A DNA stretch of 64,000 bases from Clostridiales bacterium. Its GTDB lineage: Bacteria > Bacillota > Clostridia > Oscillospirales > Acutalibacteraceae. Within the stretch, counting starts at the first letter, position 1; each line of letters begins with the position of its first letter. The notes beneath the pieces were generated by a model. The model saw only the letters and a program-made list of their open reading frames with translations, ran no database searches and was not told the DNA's origin. The stretch spans positions 106,579 through 170,578 of the forward strand of contig DXXG01000018.1 in assembly GCA_019416455.1 (NCBI GenBank), given 5' to 3'. Shown here piece after piece: positions 1-9,080 of the stretch. A program made the translations under genes and the position numbers.

Positions 1-259
1 GGCGGACATGCCATGAAAGCCCCATGTTTGACAATATATAGCTTAAATTGACAATGATAGTGGAATACTTCTGTATCATTTTACAGTAGGGAGAGGAGGG
101 CTGTCAAGGGTTTTCCAAAGATTTAACAATCTTCCCGGGGCGTGTGAAAAAACAGGCCCCCATACCCCACAGGAGTCGGGCTAGTTCCGGAGTTACCCTG
201 TGGCGCAAAAAGCTTTCGGATCTTTCTGTGTAAATTTTAAAAATTTTGCTCAAAAAGTG
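1..259. other. Gene-free upstream stretch
   Basis: No credible gene is seen here. Two copies of TTGACAAT lie 20 bases apart at 28-35 and 48-55, and a hairpin can form between CCACAGG (167-173) and CCTGTGG (197-203). Neither has a T-run or a known partner that would fix a function; the repeats could be -35-like elements or a regulator site. The stretch just before the next promoter is AT-rich. Confidence 0.4.
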
Positions 260-288
260 ATGCAATCAAGTGAGGAAATTGGTATAAT
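260..288 (+). promoter_or_regulatory. Promoter of the polyphosphate phosphotransferase gene
   Basis: A perfect -10 box TATAAT at 283-288 is preceded, after 17 bases, by ATGCAA at 260-265, a weak match to TTGACA. Transcription should start near 295, leaving a leader of about 40 bases. Confidence 0.65.
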
Positions 289-336
289 AGCGGTATCTAC
301 AATTTCCGGGACAAGCCCGGACACGAGGTGACAGTG

Positions 337-1806
337 ATGCTGAAAAATTGGATCCGCCCGGAAAAGCCCGAGAGCGAGGAATTAAAACAGCGGCTGAAGG
401 CCGCCCAGGAGAAGCTGAGCGTTCAGCAGATGAAGCTGAAAGAGAAAAAACTGCCAGTGCTGGTGCTTATCGAGGGATGGGGCGCCGCTGGCAAGGGCAG
501 CGCCATCGGCCAGATCATCCGCAATATTGACCCCCGGTTTTTCAAGGTGTTCTCCATGCCCTCCACTCCCACGGAGGAGGAGCTGCGCATGCCCTTTTTG
601 TACCGCTTTTTTGAGAAGATCCCTGAAGCGGGGAAATTCACCTTCCTGGACTCCGGCTGGATGGATCAGATCATGACCGAGCGGCTGGACGGCCGATTGG
701 ACGACAAAGCCTACGCCCAGCGGGTGGACAGCGTGAAGCGGTTCGAGCGGTCCCTTACCGACAACGGGTATTTGGTGCTGAAATTCTTCTTCCACATCAG
801 CAAGAAGGAGCAGGCCCACCGGATCGAAGCCCTGCTGGCGGACAAAGATACCGCTTGGCGGGTGAGCGAGGGGGATCAGTGGCAGAACCGCCACTACGAC
901 AAGTGCCTGGAAGCCTTTGACCGGTATCTGGACGATACCAACACTCCCAGCGCCCCCTGGTATATCATCGACTCCAAGTCCAAAAAGTTCGCGGAGCTCC
1001 AGGTGATGGAGACCTTATGTATGGGCATCGAGACCGCCCTCCACAACGAGAGCCTGGCAGTGCCCCTGCTGCAAAATGCCTTCCCCCTGGTGAAGATGCC
1101 CAAGCTGAAAGACGTGCCCCTAGACAAGACATTGTCCGAGGAGGAGTACAAGCGGGAGCTGAAAGAACTGCAAGCCAAGCTTTCTCAGCTCCACTACCGG
1201 CTGTACCGGAAGCGGGTGCCGGTGATCATCGCCTATGAAGGCTGGGACGCCGCCGGCAAGGGCGGCAATATCAAGCGGTTGACCGGCGCCCTGGATCCCC
1301 GGGGCTTTGAGGTGCATCCCATCGCCAGCCCGGAGCCTCACGAGAAGGCCCGCCATTATCTGTGGCGGTTCTGGACCCGCCTGCCCAAAACAGGCCATAT
1401 CGCTATTTTCGACCGTACCTGGTACGGCCGGGTCATGGTAGAACGGCTGGAGGGGTTCTGTTCCGAGAACGACTGGCAGCGGGCCTACTACGAGATGAAC
1501 GAGTTCGAGCAGGAGCTCCACAACTGGGGCGCGGTCATTTTGAAATTCTGGGTGCAGATCGACAAGGACACCCAGCTGGAGCGGTTTACCGAGCGTCAGA
1601 ACACCCCCTCCAAGCAGTGGAAGATCACCGACGAGGACTGGCGCAACCGGGAAAAGTGGGACCAGTACGAGCAGGCCATCGACGAGATGCTGCAAAAGAC
1701 CAGCACCACTTACGCCCCCTGGCATATCTTGGAGTCGGTGGACAAGAAGTATGCCCGGATCAAGGCCTTGAAGATCGTCATCGACGCGCTGGAAAAGGCG
1801 CTGTGA
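337..1806 (+). CDS. pap: Polyphosphate:AMP phosphotransferase (two-domain PPK2 family)
   Basis: Transfers phosphate from polyphosphate to AMP (class II PPK2), in the cytoplasm. The 489-residue protein holds two PPK2 domains in tandem, each opening with a P-loop: EGWGAAGKG in the first and EGWDAAGKG in the second. The second domain keeps the lid motif DRTWYGRVMVERL, but the first reads DSGWMDQIMTERL there, so the N-terminal half is probably not catalytic, as reported for other two-domain members. I chose ATG 337 over GTG 328 because GAGGTGA at 325-331 sits five bases before it. The gene is monocistronic, with its own promoter and terminator. The family is clear; nucleotide preference is inferred. 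Confidence 0.9.
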   Translation: MLKNWIRPEKPESEELKQRLKAAQEKLSVQQMKLKEKKLPVLVLIEGWGAAGKGSAIGQIIRNIDPRFFKVFSMPSTPTEEELRMPFLYRFFEKIPEAGKFTFLDSGWMDQIMTERLDGRLDDKAYAQRVDSVKRFERSLTDNGYLVLKFFFHISKKEQAHRIEALLADKDTAWRVSEGDQWQNRHYDKCLEAFDRYLDDTNTPSAPWYIIDSKSKKFAELQVMETLCMGIETALHNESLAVPLLQNAFPLVKMPKLKDVPLDKTLSEEEYKRELKELQAKLSQLHYRLYRKRVPVIIAYEGWDAAGKGGNIKRLTGALDPRGFEVHPIASPEPHEKARHYLWRFWTRLPKTGHIAIFDRTWYGRVMVERLEGFCSENDWQRAYYEMNEFEQELHNWGAVILKFWVQIDKDTQLERFTERQNTPSKQWKITDEDWRNREKWDQYEQAIDEMLQKTSTTYAPWHILESVDKKYARIKALKIVIDALEKAL

Positions 1807-1811
1807 TACAC

Positions 1812-1851
1812 GAAAAAATGGCTCCCGTCATGTAGGCGGGAGCCGTTTTTT
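1812..1851. terminator. Bidirectional terminator between pap and proC
   Basis: GGCTCCCG (1820-1827) pairs with CGGGAGCC (1837-1844). Runs of A before and T after the stem let it work for both convergent genes. Confidence 0.85.
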
Positions 1852-1865
1852 ATGCTGGTGAGATT

Positions 1866-2657
1866 TTAGGTGCGGCCTTCCAGCACCGCGGTGATGGCGT
1901 CGGTGACGGCGCCACGGAAGCCCCGACGTTCCAGGGCCGCCACGCCTTTGATGGTGGTCCCGCCAGGAGAGCACACAGCGTCCTTCATGGCGCCGGGATG
2001 CTGTCCCGTGGTCAGGTGGAGCTTGCCCGTGCCTGCCAGCATCTGGGCGGCCAGCCGGTAGGAAAGGTCCCGGGGCAGGCCGTGGAGCACTCCCGCGTCG
2101 CCCAGGGCTTCCAGGAACATGGCGGCGTAGGCGGGACCGCAGCCGCTGAGGGTCCCGGCAGCGTTCATCTGGGAGGCGGTCACTGTCTCTACGGAGCCCA
2201 GCAGGGAGAACAGTTCCTTCACCTGGGACAGTTCTTCCTCTGTCAGGGAATGATCCTGTTCCAGCAGGACCACGCCCTCGCCCACCGCCACCGGAGTGTT
2301 GGGCATGGTGCTCAGATGGTGGACCCCTTGGGGGAGGATCTCCTCAAACCGGGCGAACAGCCATCCTGCCGCCACGGAGAGAAGCACTTTTCCAGTGAGC
2401 TTGTCCTTCAGGGGAGCCAGCACTTCCTCGATGAGATAGGGCTTCACCGCCAGGATCAGGATATCCGCCTGTTCCAGCACTTGCAGGCTGTCCTCACAGG
2501 GGACGATCCCCAGTTCCTCCGCCGTCTGACGCAGTTTGTCCCAGCGTTTGGCGCAGGCGAAGATCTTCCCGCCTTCCACGCCGCCTCTCAGAAGTCCCTT
2601 GGCCATGGCCTGCGCCATGTTGCCAAAGCCGATAAATCCAACGGTTTTCCCTGTCAT
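1866..2657 (-). CDS. proC: Pyrroline-5-carboxylate reductase
   Basis: Last step of proline synthesis: NAD(P)H-dependent reduction of 1-pyrroline-5-carboxylate in the cytoplasm. The 263-residue length is usual for the family. It begins with a Rossmann motif (VGFIGFGNMA, residues 6-15). The C-terminal dimerisation domain carries LSGCGPAYAA and the SPGGTTIKG stretch that is nearly invariant in ProC. The gene stands alone, convergent with pap and divergent from the LTA-synthase-like gene. A TATGAT box at 2694-2699 on this strand could be its -10 element, although the -35 region is only a run of T. Confidence 0.93.
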   Translation of the reverse strand: MTGKTVGFIGFGNMAQAMAKGLLRGGVEGGKIFACAKRWDKLRQTAEELGIVPCEDSLQVLEQADILILAVKPYLIEEVLAPLKDKLTGKVLLSVAAGWLFARFEEILPQGVHHLSTMPNTPVAVGEGVVLLEQDHSLTEEELSQVKELFSLLGSVETVTASQMNAAGTLSGCGPAYAAMFLEALGDAGVLHGLPRDLSYRLAAQMLAGTGKLHLTTGQHPGAMKDAVCSPGGTTIKGVAALERRGFRGAVTDAITAVLEGRT

Positions 2658-2755
2658 GTGGGATCACACCTTTCCTGTACTCAAGTTAGATTTATCATAT
2701 CACAAAACCGCCCGGGAAAAAAGCGGTGTTTTTCAAGAGAAAAAAGTGAGGTTCC

Positions 2756-2784
2756 TTGCGGTTTTTCTTTAGATGTGCTATGAT
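2756..2784 (+). promoter_or_regulatory. Promoter of the LTA-synthase-like gene
   Basis: TTGCGG (2756-2761), a 17-base spacer and TATGAT (2779-2784) preceded by TG. Transcription would begin near 2791, downstream of the first in-frame ATG (2773), which argues that the gene starts at 2821. Confidence 0.75.
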
Positions 2785-2820
2785 TTAACGGATATTTTAC
2801 ACAACAAGAAGGTATTTTTT

Positions 2821-4731
2821 ATGACCGAAAAACTCTCTCTGGCCCAGTGCTGGAAAGACCTGCGGGCAAGGCTGACTTGGACCAGCCTGCCCCTTTGTTT
2901 CGCGGGGCTGTTTTTGTTTGATGGAGCCCTGCGGTATTTTTACCGGTTTGCCGGCAGCACCCGTTTCCTGGACCCCAGAGCGTTTCTGTTCACCGGCGCC
3001 TGGTGTCTGGCGCTGACGGTAGTGTGCGCTTTGCTCCCCCGGCTGGGACGGAGGATCCTCATGGGGGTGTACGCCCTGTTTTTTGGGTTTCTCTGCCTGC
3101 TCCATGGGGTGATGTTCAACATTTTCGGGAAGATGTTCAGCTTCTCCGACACCAACTTCGCCGGAGACGGCGCCCGGTTTTTCAGCTGGTCCTATTTCAA
3201 CTTGCGCAAGGCTTACCTGCTCTGTGTTTTCCTGGCGATGGCATGTCTGGTTCTGGGAGCGGTGCTGGCGGGGAAACCGAAAGGGGGCCGGCGCTGGTGG
3301 CTCATTCGGGGCAGCGCCGCTGGGGGTGCGGTGATCCTCTCGGCGGTATGCATCATGCTCACCCACAATTCCCTCCTGCCCAAGGAGGACACCATGTGGT
3401 GGGGCAACACCTTTGACCCCAGCAGCGAGGAGCAGGCTTACAAGGAGTTTACCGATTCCAACCGGAACCTGATGATCACCGGCCTGTATCAGTACACAGT
3501 GCGGGACTTCGTGGTCTCTTTCGGCTTGGGAGGAGACCCGGTGGAGCTGGAAGCCCTGGACCAGTACTATGAGGAGCGGGCCCAGGAGGTCAGCGGCGAG
3601 AACGAGATGACCGGCGTTTTTGAGGACAAGAGCCTGATCATGGTGATGCTGGAATCCATCGACACCTGGCTTATCACGCCGGAGTACATGCCCAACCTGT
3701 ATGCGCTTCAGCAGGAGGGTACCGATTTCGTGAACCACTACACGCCCTTGTTCCTTTCGGCAGGCACCTTTAATACGGAATTCATCTCTCAGACGGGTCT
3801 GGTGCCCTCGGTGACAGGCCTGTCCAGCAGCGTGTATTCCACCAACAGTTTCCCCTATTCTCTGGCCCATCTCTTCGCCGGGGAAGGGTATACCGTGAAC
3901 TCTTTCCATTCCGCCAGCCCGGACATTTACAGCCGGGGCAGCGTCCATACCAATCTGGGATTCGAGGCCTACAACAACGCTCCCACTCTGGGAATGGACG
4001 ATTACATGCTGGACAGCCAGCTGGTCAATGGTTATGACAAGATCGTACCGGAGGGGCAGTTCTTCAGCTTCATCATCACCTATTCCGGTCATGGGCCCTA
4101 TACCGACGAGATGAGCAATATCTCCGATCCCCATCTGGAAGCCGCTAAGGAGGCGGTAGCCAAGTCCGGGGTGACGGGCAGTGACGCCAATATGGAAGAA
4201 TACACTCTGGCCGTGGCCCACGCCATGGAGACCGACCAATTTGTAGGCGAGCTGGTGGAGCGGCTGGAAGCTGACGGGCGGCTGGAGGATACGGTGCTGC
4301 TGTTCTATACCGACCACTATGGCAAGTACATGACGGACCGGTCTTTCCTCTGCCAGCTGAAAGGGGTAGGGGAGAGCAGCCCGGACCTGTACCGGACTCC
4401 CTGCTTCTTCTACGCCAAGGGAGAGGAGCCCCGGAAGGTGGAGAAATATGTCTCCGCCGTGGACCTGGCCCCCACTGTGGCCAACTTGTTCAATCTTCCC
4501 GCGGAATATGAGTATTACGTGGGAGACGACATGTTCGGCGATAAGGGCGGCGTGGTGTTTTTCCCCAATTCCGCTTGGTATGACGGGGAGATCTACTATA
4601 CCAGCGACTACCAGGGCGAAATGACCCAGGAGATCCAGGAGATCTCCGCCGAAGTGAGCCGCCGGGAGCAGGCGTCCTTCGACACTTTGAAAAGCGACTA
4701 TTTCGCCTACCGCCAGGAGGAGGACTCCTGA
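2821..4731 (+). CDS. LTA synthase family sulfatase (phosphoglycerol transferase)
   Basis: Membrane enzyme of the LtaS group, which transfers glycerol phosphate from phosphatidylglycerol to a growing teichoic polymer outside the cell. The first 200 or so residues hold about five hydrophobic spans; the rest is an extracellular alkaline-phosphatase-fold domain. Thr316 in SAGTFNTEF matches the catalytic threonine position, and TDHYG (Asp498, His499) matches the metal-binding motif. At 636 residues it has normal length. ATG 2821 is preferred to ATG 2773 because AGAAGG lies eight bases upstream and the promoter would start RNA after 2773. A terminator follows directly. Which glycerolphosphate polymer it makes cannot be told from sequence alone. 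Confidence 0.85.
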   Translation: MTEKLSLAQCWKDLRARLTWTSLPLCFAGLFLFDGALRYFYRFAGSTRFLDPRAFLFTGAWCLALTVVCALLPRLGRRILMGVYALFFGFLCLLHGVMFNIFGKMFSFSDTNFAGDGARFFSWSYFNLRKAYLLCVFLAMACLVLGAVLAGKPKGGRRWWLIRGSAAGGAVILSAVCIMLTHNSLLPKEDTMWWGNTFDPSSEEQAYKEFTDSNRNLMITGLYQYTVRDFVVSFGLGGDPVELEALDQYYEERAQEVSGENEMTGVFEDKSLIMVMLESIDTWLITPEYMPNLYALQQEGTDFVNHYTPLFLSAGTFNTEFISQTGLVPSVTGLSSSVYSTNSFPYSLAHLFAGEGYTVNSFHSASPDIYSRGSVHTNLGFEAYNNAPTLGMDDYMLDSQLVNGYDKIVPEGQFFSFIITYSGHGPYTDEMSNISDPHLEAAKEAVAKSGVTGSDANMEEYTLAVAHAMETDQFVGELVERLEADGRLEDTVLLFYTDHYGKYMTDRSFLCQLKGVGESSPDLYRTPCFFYAKGEEPRKVEKYVSAVDLAPTVANLFNLPAEYEYYVGDDMFGDKGGVVFFPNSAWYDGEIYYTSDYQGEMTQEIQEISAEVSRREQASFDTLKSDYFAYRQEEDS

Positions 4732-4739
4732 CATAAAAA

Positions 4740-4770
4740 GTCCGGAGCGTTTAAGCTCCGGGCTTTTTTT
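4740..4770. terminator. Terminator after the LTA-synthase-like gene
   Basis: CCGGAGC (4742-4748) pairs with GCTCCGG (4755-4761), followed by a run of T. The short A-run before it may also serve the convergent asparaginase gene. Confidence 0.85.
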
Positions 4771-4807
4771 GTTTTCCTTCTCTGGACTGGGGGACAGGCA
4801 AAACGGA

Positions 4808-5785
4808 TCAAAACAGCAGGTCGTAGTTGACGGTCTCGCAGAACAGACGGCGGATCTCTTGGGGGTCGCTGGTCTGACCCAGGACCCACATCAGCTTTGT
4901 TACCGTGGCTTCCAGAGTCATGTCGTAGGTTTCCAGCAGACGGTACCGCTCCTTCACCCGGTGACCCACCTGGTACACGGAAAGATCACTGCCCTCCTGA
5001 GGCACCTGGGTGGCCATGATGACGGTCTTTCCCTGGCGGATCAGCTTGTCCAGCTCATCCAGATACACGTCCGGGATACCGCCCACGCCGTAGCTCTCGA
5101 TGATGAGGCCGTCACACAGTTGTCCCGCGGCGGCGAAAGCGGCAGGATCCATGCCGGGAGTCAGTTTCAACAGGAACACCCGGCTGTTCAAATTGTGGTA
5201 GAATACAGGGTCTCCGGTCTCGGTCCAGGGAATGTACCGTACCACCCGGCTCTCGTGAACGGAAGCCAGGTCCGGGAAATTGAGACTGGTGAAAGCGTTG
5301 TAGCTTTTGGTCCGGGACTTCCGAGCCCTGGTCCCGGCGATGACGTGGCTGCCGAATACGATGCACACTCCGCTCTCCCCGGAGCAGGCGTAGCGCAGGG
5401 AGTCCAGCAGATTGGTCTTGGCGTCGGTGGTGTCCTCGTCGATAGACCTCTGAGCGCCGGTGAGCACAATGGGCTTCCGGGTGTGCTGGATGAGATAGGA
5501 GAGAGCCGCGGCGGTGTAAGCCAGGGTGTCGGTGCCGTGGCAGAGAACAAAGCCGTCGTATTGGTCATAGCGCTCCTCAATGAGCTTGGCCAACAGGAGC
5601 CAGTGTTCCGGGCGGATGTTGGTGGAGTCCAGATTGAGGGGCTGGATGGTGTCGATAGAGCAAAGGGAAGCGGCGTCGGGGACATAGTCCAGCAGTTCCT
5701 GAGGGGACAGCTGGGGAGTGAGTCCTTGATCGGTTTTTCGGGAGGCGATGGTGCCTCCGGTGGCAATAAGCAAAATGTGTTTCAT
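4808..5785 (-). CDS. ansA: L-asparaginase, cytoplasmic type
   Basis: Hydrolyses L-asparagine to aspartate and ammonia. The N-terminus carries TGGTIA with the nucleophile Thr12, and the second catalytic motif HGTDT lies at 83-87, followed by KPIVLTGAQ. There is no signal peptide, so the enzyme should be intracellular. Its 325 residues fit the type I group. It is a single gene with its own promoter (5852-5880) and sits between two convergent or bidirectional terminators. Confidence 0.9.
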   Translation of the reverse strand: MKHILLIATGGTIASRKTDQGLTPQLSPQELLDYVPDAASLCSIDTIQPLNLDSTNIRPEHWLLLAKLIEERYDQYDGFVLCHGTDTLAYTAAALSYLIQHTRKPIVLTGAQRSIDEDTTDAKTNLLDSLRYACSGESGVCIVFGSHVIAGTRARKSRTKSYNAFTSLNFPDLASVHESRVVRYIPWTETGDPVFYHNLNSRVFLLKLTPGMDPAAFAAAGQLCDGLIIESYGVGGIPDVYLDELDKLIRQGKTVIMATQVPQEGSDLSVYQVGHRVKERYRLLETYDMTLEATVTKLMWVLGQTSDPQEIRRLFCETVNYDLLF

Positions 5786-5851
5786 AAAGAAGCTCCTAAA
5801 AGCGCATAAAACGCAGCGCGCAGGAAAAACTGTTTTTTTCGTTCAGGCTTT

Positions 5852-5880
5852 ATTATACCCCAAAACCCGGAGGGAGAAAA
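5852..5880 (-). promoter_or_regulatory. Promoter of the asparaginase gene
   Basis: Read on the minus strand: TTTTCT (5875-5880), 17 bases, then TATAAT (5852-5857). The -35 box is weak and the -10 box perfect. The leader would be about 60 bases. Confidence 0.55.
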
Positions 5881-5895
5881 GGGGAAAGCAGGCGC

Positions 5896-5925
5896 AAAAA
5901 AGGCCCGGAGATCCGGGCCTTTTTT
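5896..5925. terminator. Bidirectional terminator, end of the pfl operon
   Basis: AGGCCCGG (5901-5908) pairs with CCGGGCCT (5913-5920), flanked by A and T runs. On the minus strand it ends the pflB-pflA transcript. Confidence 0.85.
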
Positions 5926-5950
5926 CGTTAATGAATGGGGCGTTTTTCAG

Positions 5951-6649
5951 TCACAGCTGGTTAATCAACTCTTCCAGCCGCCGGTCATCCATGTTGTCCG
6001 TTCCCTCTAAGGGGAAGGGGATGCCCATCTGCTGGTATTTCTCCAAACACAGGTTGTGGAACGGCAGCCATTCAATCTTTTCCAGAGTGGGAAAGCTCTC
6101 CGCCAGAGCTTTGATCTTCCCCATGTCCTCCAGGGTGTCGTTCAGCCCCGGGACCACCACATGGCGGACCCACAGGGGCACTTTCATCTCTGAGACCAGC
6201 TGGTAGAAGGCCAGCACTTTGGCCATGTCAGCCTTGCAGTAGGTATTGTACTCCTCCGCTGTGGCGAATTTCAGGTCCCCCAACACCAGGTCTGTGTGTT
6301 CCAGCACCCGGCGGGCAGCTTCCAGATCCCCTGCGCCCGAGGTGTCCAGGGCAGTGTGGATCCCTTCCTCATGGAGCAGGCGGAATAGCTCCTCCACAAA
6401 GGGGGCCTGCTGCAAGGGCTCTCCCCCGGAGACGGTGACCCCGCCTTTGGTGCCGAAATAGGGCTTGAAGCGGCAGATCTCCTTCACAAGCTCAGCGGCT
6501 TCCCGCTCTGTGCCTCCGGCAAAGTCCCAGGTGTCCGGGTTGTGGCAGTAGGCGCACCGGAGAGGGCACCCCTGCAAGAACACCACGTATCGCACTCCGG
6601 GACCGTCCACAGCCCCCAGGGACTGGACGGAATGGACTCTTCCTTTCAT
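5951..6649 (-). CDS. pflA: Pyruvate formate-lyase activating enzyme
   Basis: Radical SAM enzyme that installs the glycyl radical on PflB. The cluster motif CPLRCAYC supplies Cys28, Cys32 and Cys35, followed by HNPDTW. GGVTVSGGEPLQQ further on is the usual SAM-contacting segment. At 232 residues it is a minimal activase without the extra ferredoxin-like cluster domain of glycerol dehydratase or hydroxyphenylacetate activases. It starts 12 bases after pflB stops, with GGGAG as ribosome binding site, so the two form an operon. Function is very secure. Confidence 0.95.
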   Translation of the reverse strand: MKGRVHSVQSLGAVDGPGVRYVVFLQGCPLRCAYCHNPDTWDFAGGTEREAAELVKEICRFKPYFGTKGGVTVSGGEPLQQAPFVEELFRLLHEEGIHTALDTSGAGDLEAARRVLEHTDLVLGDLKFATAEEYNTYCKADMAKVLAFYQLVSEMKVPLWVRHVVVPGLNDTLEDMGKIKALAESFPTLEKIEWLPFHNLCLEKYQQMGIPFPLEGTDNMDDRRLEELINQL

Positions 6650-6661
6650 GGCGGGCTCCCG

Positions 6662-8896
6662 TTACAGAGACACGTGGAAGGTCCGGGAAATGACCTCCCG
6701 CTGCTGCTCCCGGGACAGCTTGTAGAAGTTCACAGCGTACCCGGACACTCGGATGGTCAGGCTGGGGTACTTCTCGGGATGCTCGTAGGCGTCCATCAGG
6801 GTCTCACGGTTCAGCACGTTCACGTTCAGGTGGTGGGCGCTCTGGGCGAAGTAGCCGGTGAGGATGCTCACCAGGTTGTCGATCCGCTCTGTCTCCGTCT
6901 TGCCCAAAGCCTGGGGCGTGATGGAGAAAGTGTTGGAGATGCCGTCACGGCAGTAGTCATAGCTGAGCTTGGCCACGCTGTTGAGAGAGGCCAAAGCGCC
7001 GGAGGTGTCCCGTCCGGACATGGGGTTGGCGCCGGGGGCCAGAGGCTCGCCGTGTTTGCGGCCGTCGGGAGTGTTGCCGGTCTTTTTGCCGTACATCACG
7101 TTGGAGGTGATGGTGAGGATGGACAGGGTGTGCTTGGCCTGACGGTACAGGCTGTACTGGCACAGGGCATGGTAGAATTTCTCAGCCTGCTCACAGGCGA
7201 TCTGGTCCACCCGGTCGTCGTTGTTGCCGAACTTGGGGAAATCCCCCTCGGTCTCAAAGTCGGTGACCAGGCCGGTCTCCGGATCACGGACGCACTTGAC
7301 CTTGGCGTACTTCACCGCGGAGAGAGAGTCGGCCATGCAGCTCATGCCGGCGATGCCGAAAGCCATCAGCCGCCGGACGGTGGAGTCGTGGAGGGCCATC
7401 TGGCTCTTCTCGTAGGAGTACTTGTCGTGCATGTAGTGGATGATGTTCATGGCGTTGACGTAAGTCTTGGCAAGCCAGGGACGGTAGAAGTCGATCCGCT
7501 CGATGAGGGCGTCGTAGTCCAGGTACTCCTCGTTCCACACAGGCATCTTGGGGCCTACCTGGTCGCCTTTCAGCTCGTCACGGCCGCCGTTGATGGCCAG
7601 CAGCACCAGCTTGGCCAGGTTGGCACGGGCGCCGAAGAACTGCATGTCCTTGCCCACACGCATGGCGGACACGCAGCAGGCGATGGCGTAGTCGTCCCCG
7701 TAGACGGGGCGCATCACGTCATCGTTCTCATACTGGAGGGCATCGGTGTCGCAGGAGACCTTGGCGGTGAACCGCTTCCAGTTCTCCGGCAGATGGGCGC
7801 TCCACAGCACAGTCAGGTTGGGCTCGGGAGCGGGCCCCAGGTTGTACAGGGTGTTCAGCATCCGGAAGCAGGACTTGGTCACCAGAGGACGGCCGTCCTC
7901 GCCCATGCCGCCCACGGATTCCGTGATCCACATGGGGTCGCCGCCGAACAGCTCGTTGTATTCGGGAGTGCGCAGGTGCCGGGCCATGCGCAGTTTCAGC
8001 ACAAAGTCGTCGAAGATCTCCTGGGCCTGCTCCTCGGTGAGGACGCCGGCCTTCAGGTCACGCTCGAAGTAGATGTCCAGGAAGGTGGAGACACGGCCCA
8101 GGCTCATGGCAGCGCCGTTCTGCTCCTTGATAGCGGCCAGGTAGCCAAAGTACAGCCACTGGACAGCTTCCTTGGCGTTCTTAGCGGGACCGGAGATGTC
8201 GAAGCCGTACATCTGGGCCATGGTCTTCATGTCCTCCAGGGCCTGGATCTGGTCGTGAAGTTCTTCCGCAGCCCGGATGGAGGGAGAGCTCATGACACAG
8301 TCGCCCAGAGCGATCTTGTCCGCCTTCTTCTGCTCGATCAGCCGGTCGATGCCGTACAAGGCCACCCGGCGGTAGTCGCCGATGATCCGGCCACGGCCAT
8401 AAGCGTCAGGCAGGCCGGTGATCAGGCCCACGTGGCGGGCGGCCTTGATCTCGGGAGTGTAAGCAGAGAATACGCCGTCGTTGTGGGTTTTGTGGAGGCG
8501 GAACTCCTGCTCGATCTTGTCAGAGACCTCATAACCGTAGGCCTTGCAGGCGGAGCGCACCATGCGCATACCGCCGAAGGGATTGCAGGCCCGTTTCAAG
8601 GGCTCGTCAGTCTGCAAGCCTACGATAATATCTTTTTCCTTGTCCAGGTAGCCGGGGCCGAAGGAGGTGACGGTGATCACCGTGTCGGTGTCCACTTTGA
8701 GAGCGCCGCCGTTTTTGTGTTCTTCCAGCAGCAGCTCCTCAAACTTTTTCCGCACGTCCTGGGTGCGCTGGGTGGGGCCGCAGAGAAAACTTCCGTCACC
8801 GCCGTAAGGGGTGTAGTTTTTCTGGATGAAATTCCGCACGTCGATCTCGTCTTCCCAAAGGCCACCGATAAATCCATTCCATTCCTGCCGCTTCAT
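6662..8896 (-). CDS. pflB: Formate acetyltransferase (pyruvate formate-lyase)
   Basis: Converts pyruvate and CoA to acetyl-CoA and formate in anaerobic fermentation; formate also feeds one-carbon and purine metabolism. The 744-residue protein has the catalytic pair Cys407-Cys408 (IACCVSAM) and the glycyl radical loop RVSGYAV with Gly719, 25 residues from the C-terminus. The start at 8896 (MKRQEWNGF) is chosen because GGAAAGGA precedes it and because the 50 codons upstream, although open, translate the terminator stem of a riboswitch. Expression is read as controlled by promoter 9081-9109 and the ZTP riboswitch in the leader. Confidence 0.96.
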   Translation of the reverse strand: MKRQEWNGFIGGLWEDEIDVRNFIQKNYTPYGGDGSFLCGPTQRTQDVRKKFEELLLEEHKNGGALKVDTDTVITVTSFGPGYLDKEKDIIVGLQTDEPLKRACNPFGGMRMVRSACKAYGYEVSDKIEQEFRLHKTHNDGVFSAYTPEIKAARHVGLITGLPDAYGRGRIIGDYRRVALYGIDRLIEQKKADKIALGDCVMSSPSIRAAEELHDQIQALEDMKTMAQMYGFDISGPAKNAKEAVQWLYFGYLAAIKEQNGAAMSLGRVSTFLDIYFERDLKAGVLTEEQAQEIFDDFVLKLRMARHLRTPEYNELFGGDPMWITESVGGMGEDGRPLVTKSCFRMLNTLYNLGPAPEPNLTVLWSAHLPENWKRFTAKVSCDTDALQYENDDVMRPVYGDDYAIACCVSAMRVGKDMQFFGARANLAKLVLLAINGGRDELKGDQVGPKMPVWNEEYLDYDALIERIDFYRPWLAKTYVNAMNIIHYMHDKYSYEKSQMALHDSTVRRLMAFGIAGMSCMADSLSAVKYAKVKCVRDPETGLVTDFETEGDFPKFGNNDDRVDQIACEQAEKFYHALCQYSLYRQAKHTLSILTITSNVMYGKKTGNTPDGRKHGEPLAPGANPMSGRDTSGALASLNSVAKLSYDYCRDGISNTFSITPQALGKTETERIDNLVSILTGYFAQSAHHLNVNVLNRETLMDAYEHPEKYPSLTIRVSGYAVNFYKLSREQQREVISRTFHVSL

Positions 8897-8961
8897 AAGG
8901 GCACCATCCTTTCCAACAAAAACAGGTGTAAGGGCGAACCAAAAGCCATGGCGGCTGCCCA

Positions 8962-8996
8962 CAAAAAAAGGGCAGCATCGCACGGCGACACTGCCC
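8962..8996 (-). terminator. Attenuator hairpin in the pflB leader
   Basis: On the minus strand a 12-bp stem with two G-T wobbles and a three-base loop is followed by seven T, about 65 bases before the pflB start codon. Its 5' arm (GGGCAG) overlaps the last conserved segment of the ZTP aptamer, so ligand binding and terminator folding should exclude each other. Confidence 0.85.
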
Positions 8997-9070
8997 AGAC
9001 GGTCGGCAAAAAAGGCCAATTCCCTGCTCCCCTGTGGTAAATCCACATCAGCCCGTCAGTCGCAGGGGCC
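8993..9070 (-). promoter_or_regulatory. ZTP riboswitch aptamer (pfl motif)
   Basis: Minus-strand RNA contains the conserved pieces of the pfl/ZTP motif in order: GCGACTGACGGGC, a GTGGATTTACCAC hairpin, GGGGAGC, a variable linker, then GCCGACCGTCTGGGC. This class binds ZTP/ZMP, which accumulates when 10-formyl-tetrahydrofolate is short, and turns genes on. Its place before pflB fits the supply of formate for folate one-carbon units. The match is by recognised consensus, not by covariance search. Confidence 0.88.
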
Positions 9071-9080
9071 TTGTGAGGCT

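Noticed and set aside
28..55. TTGACAAT repeats at the window start as a promoter
   Set aside because: No -10 box lies at a suitable distance from either copy; kept only as a remark.
2797..4734. Open frame of 645 codons on the minus strand opposite the LTA-synthase-like gene
   Set aside because: It mirrors the codon pattern of the real gene, is His/Gly/Gln-rich, has no family resemblance and no proper ribosome site.
6542..9040. Open frame of 832 codons on the plus strand across pflA and pflB
   Set aside because: Antisense shadow of two very well supported genes, with repetitive Val/Gly/His composition and no domain.
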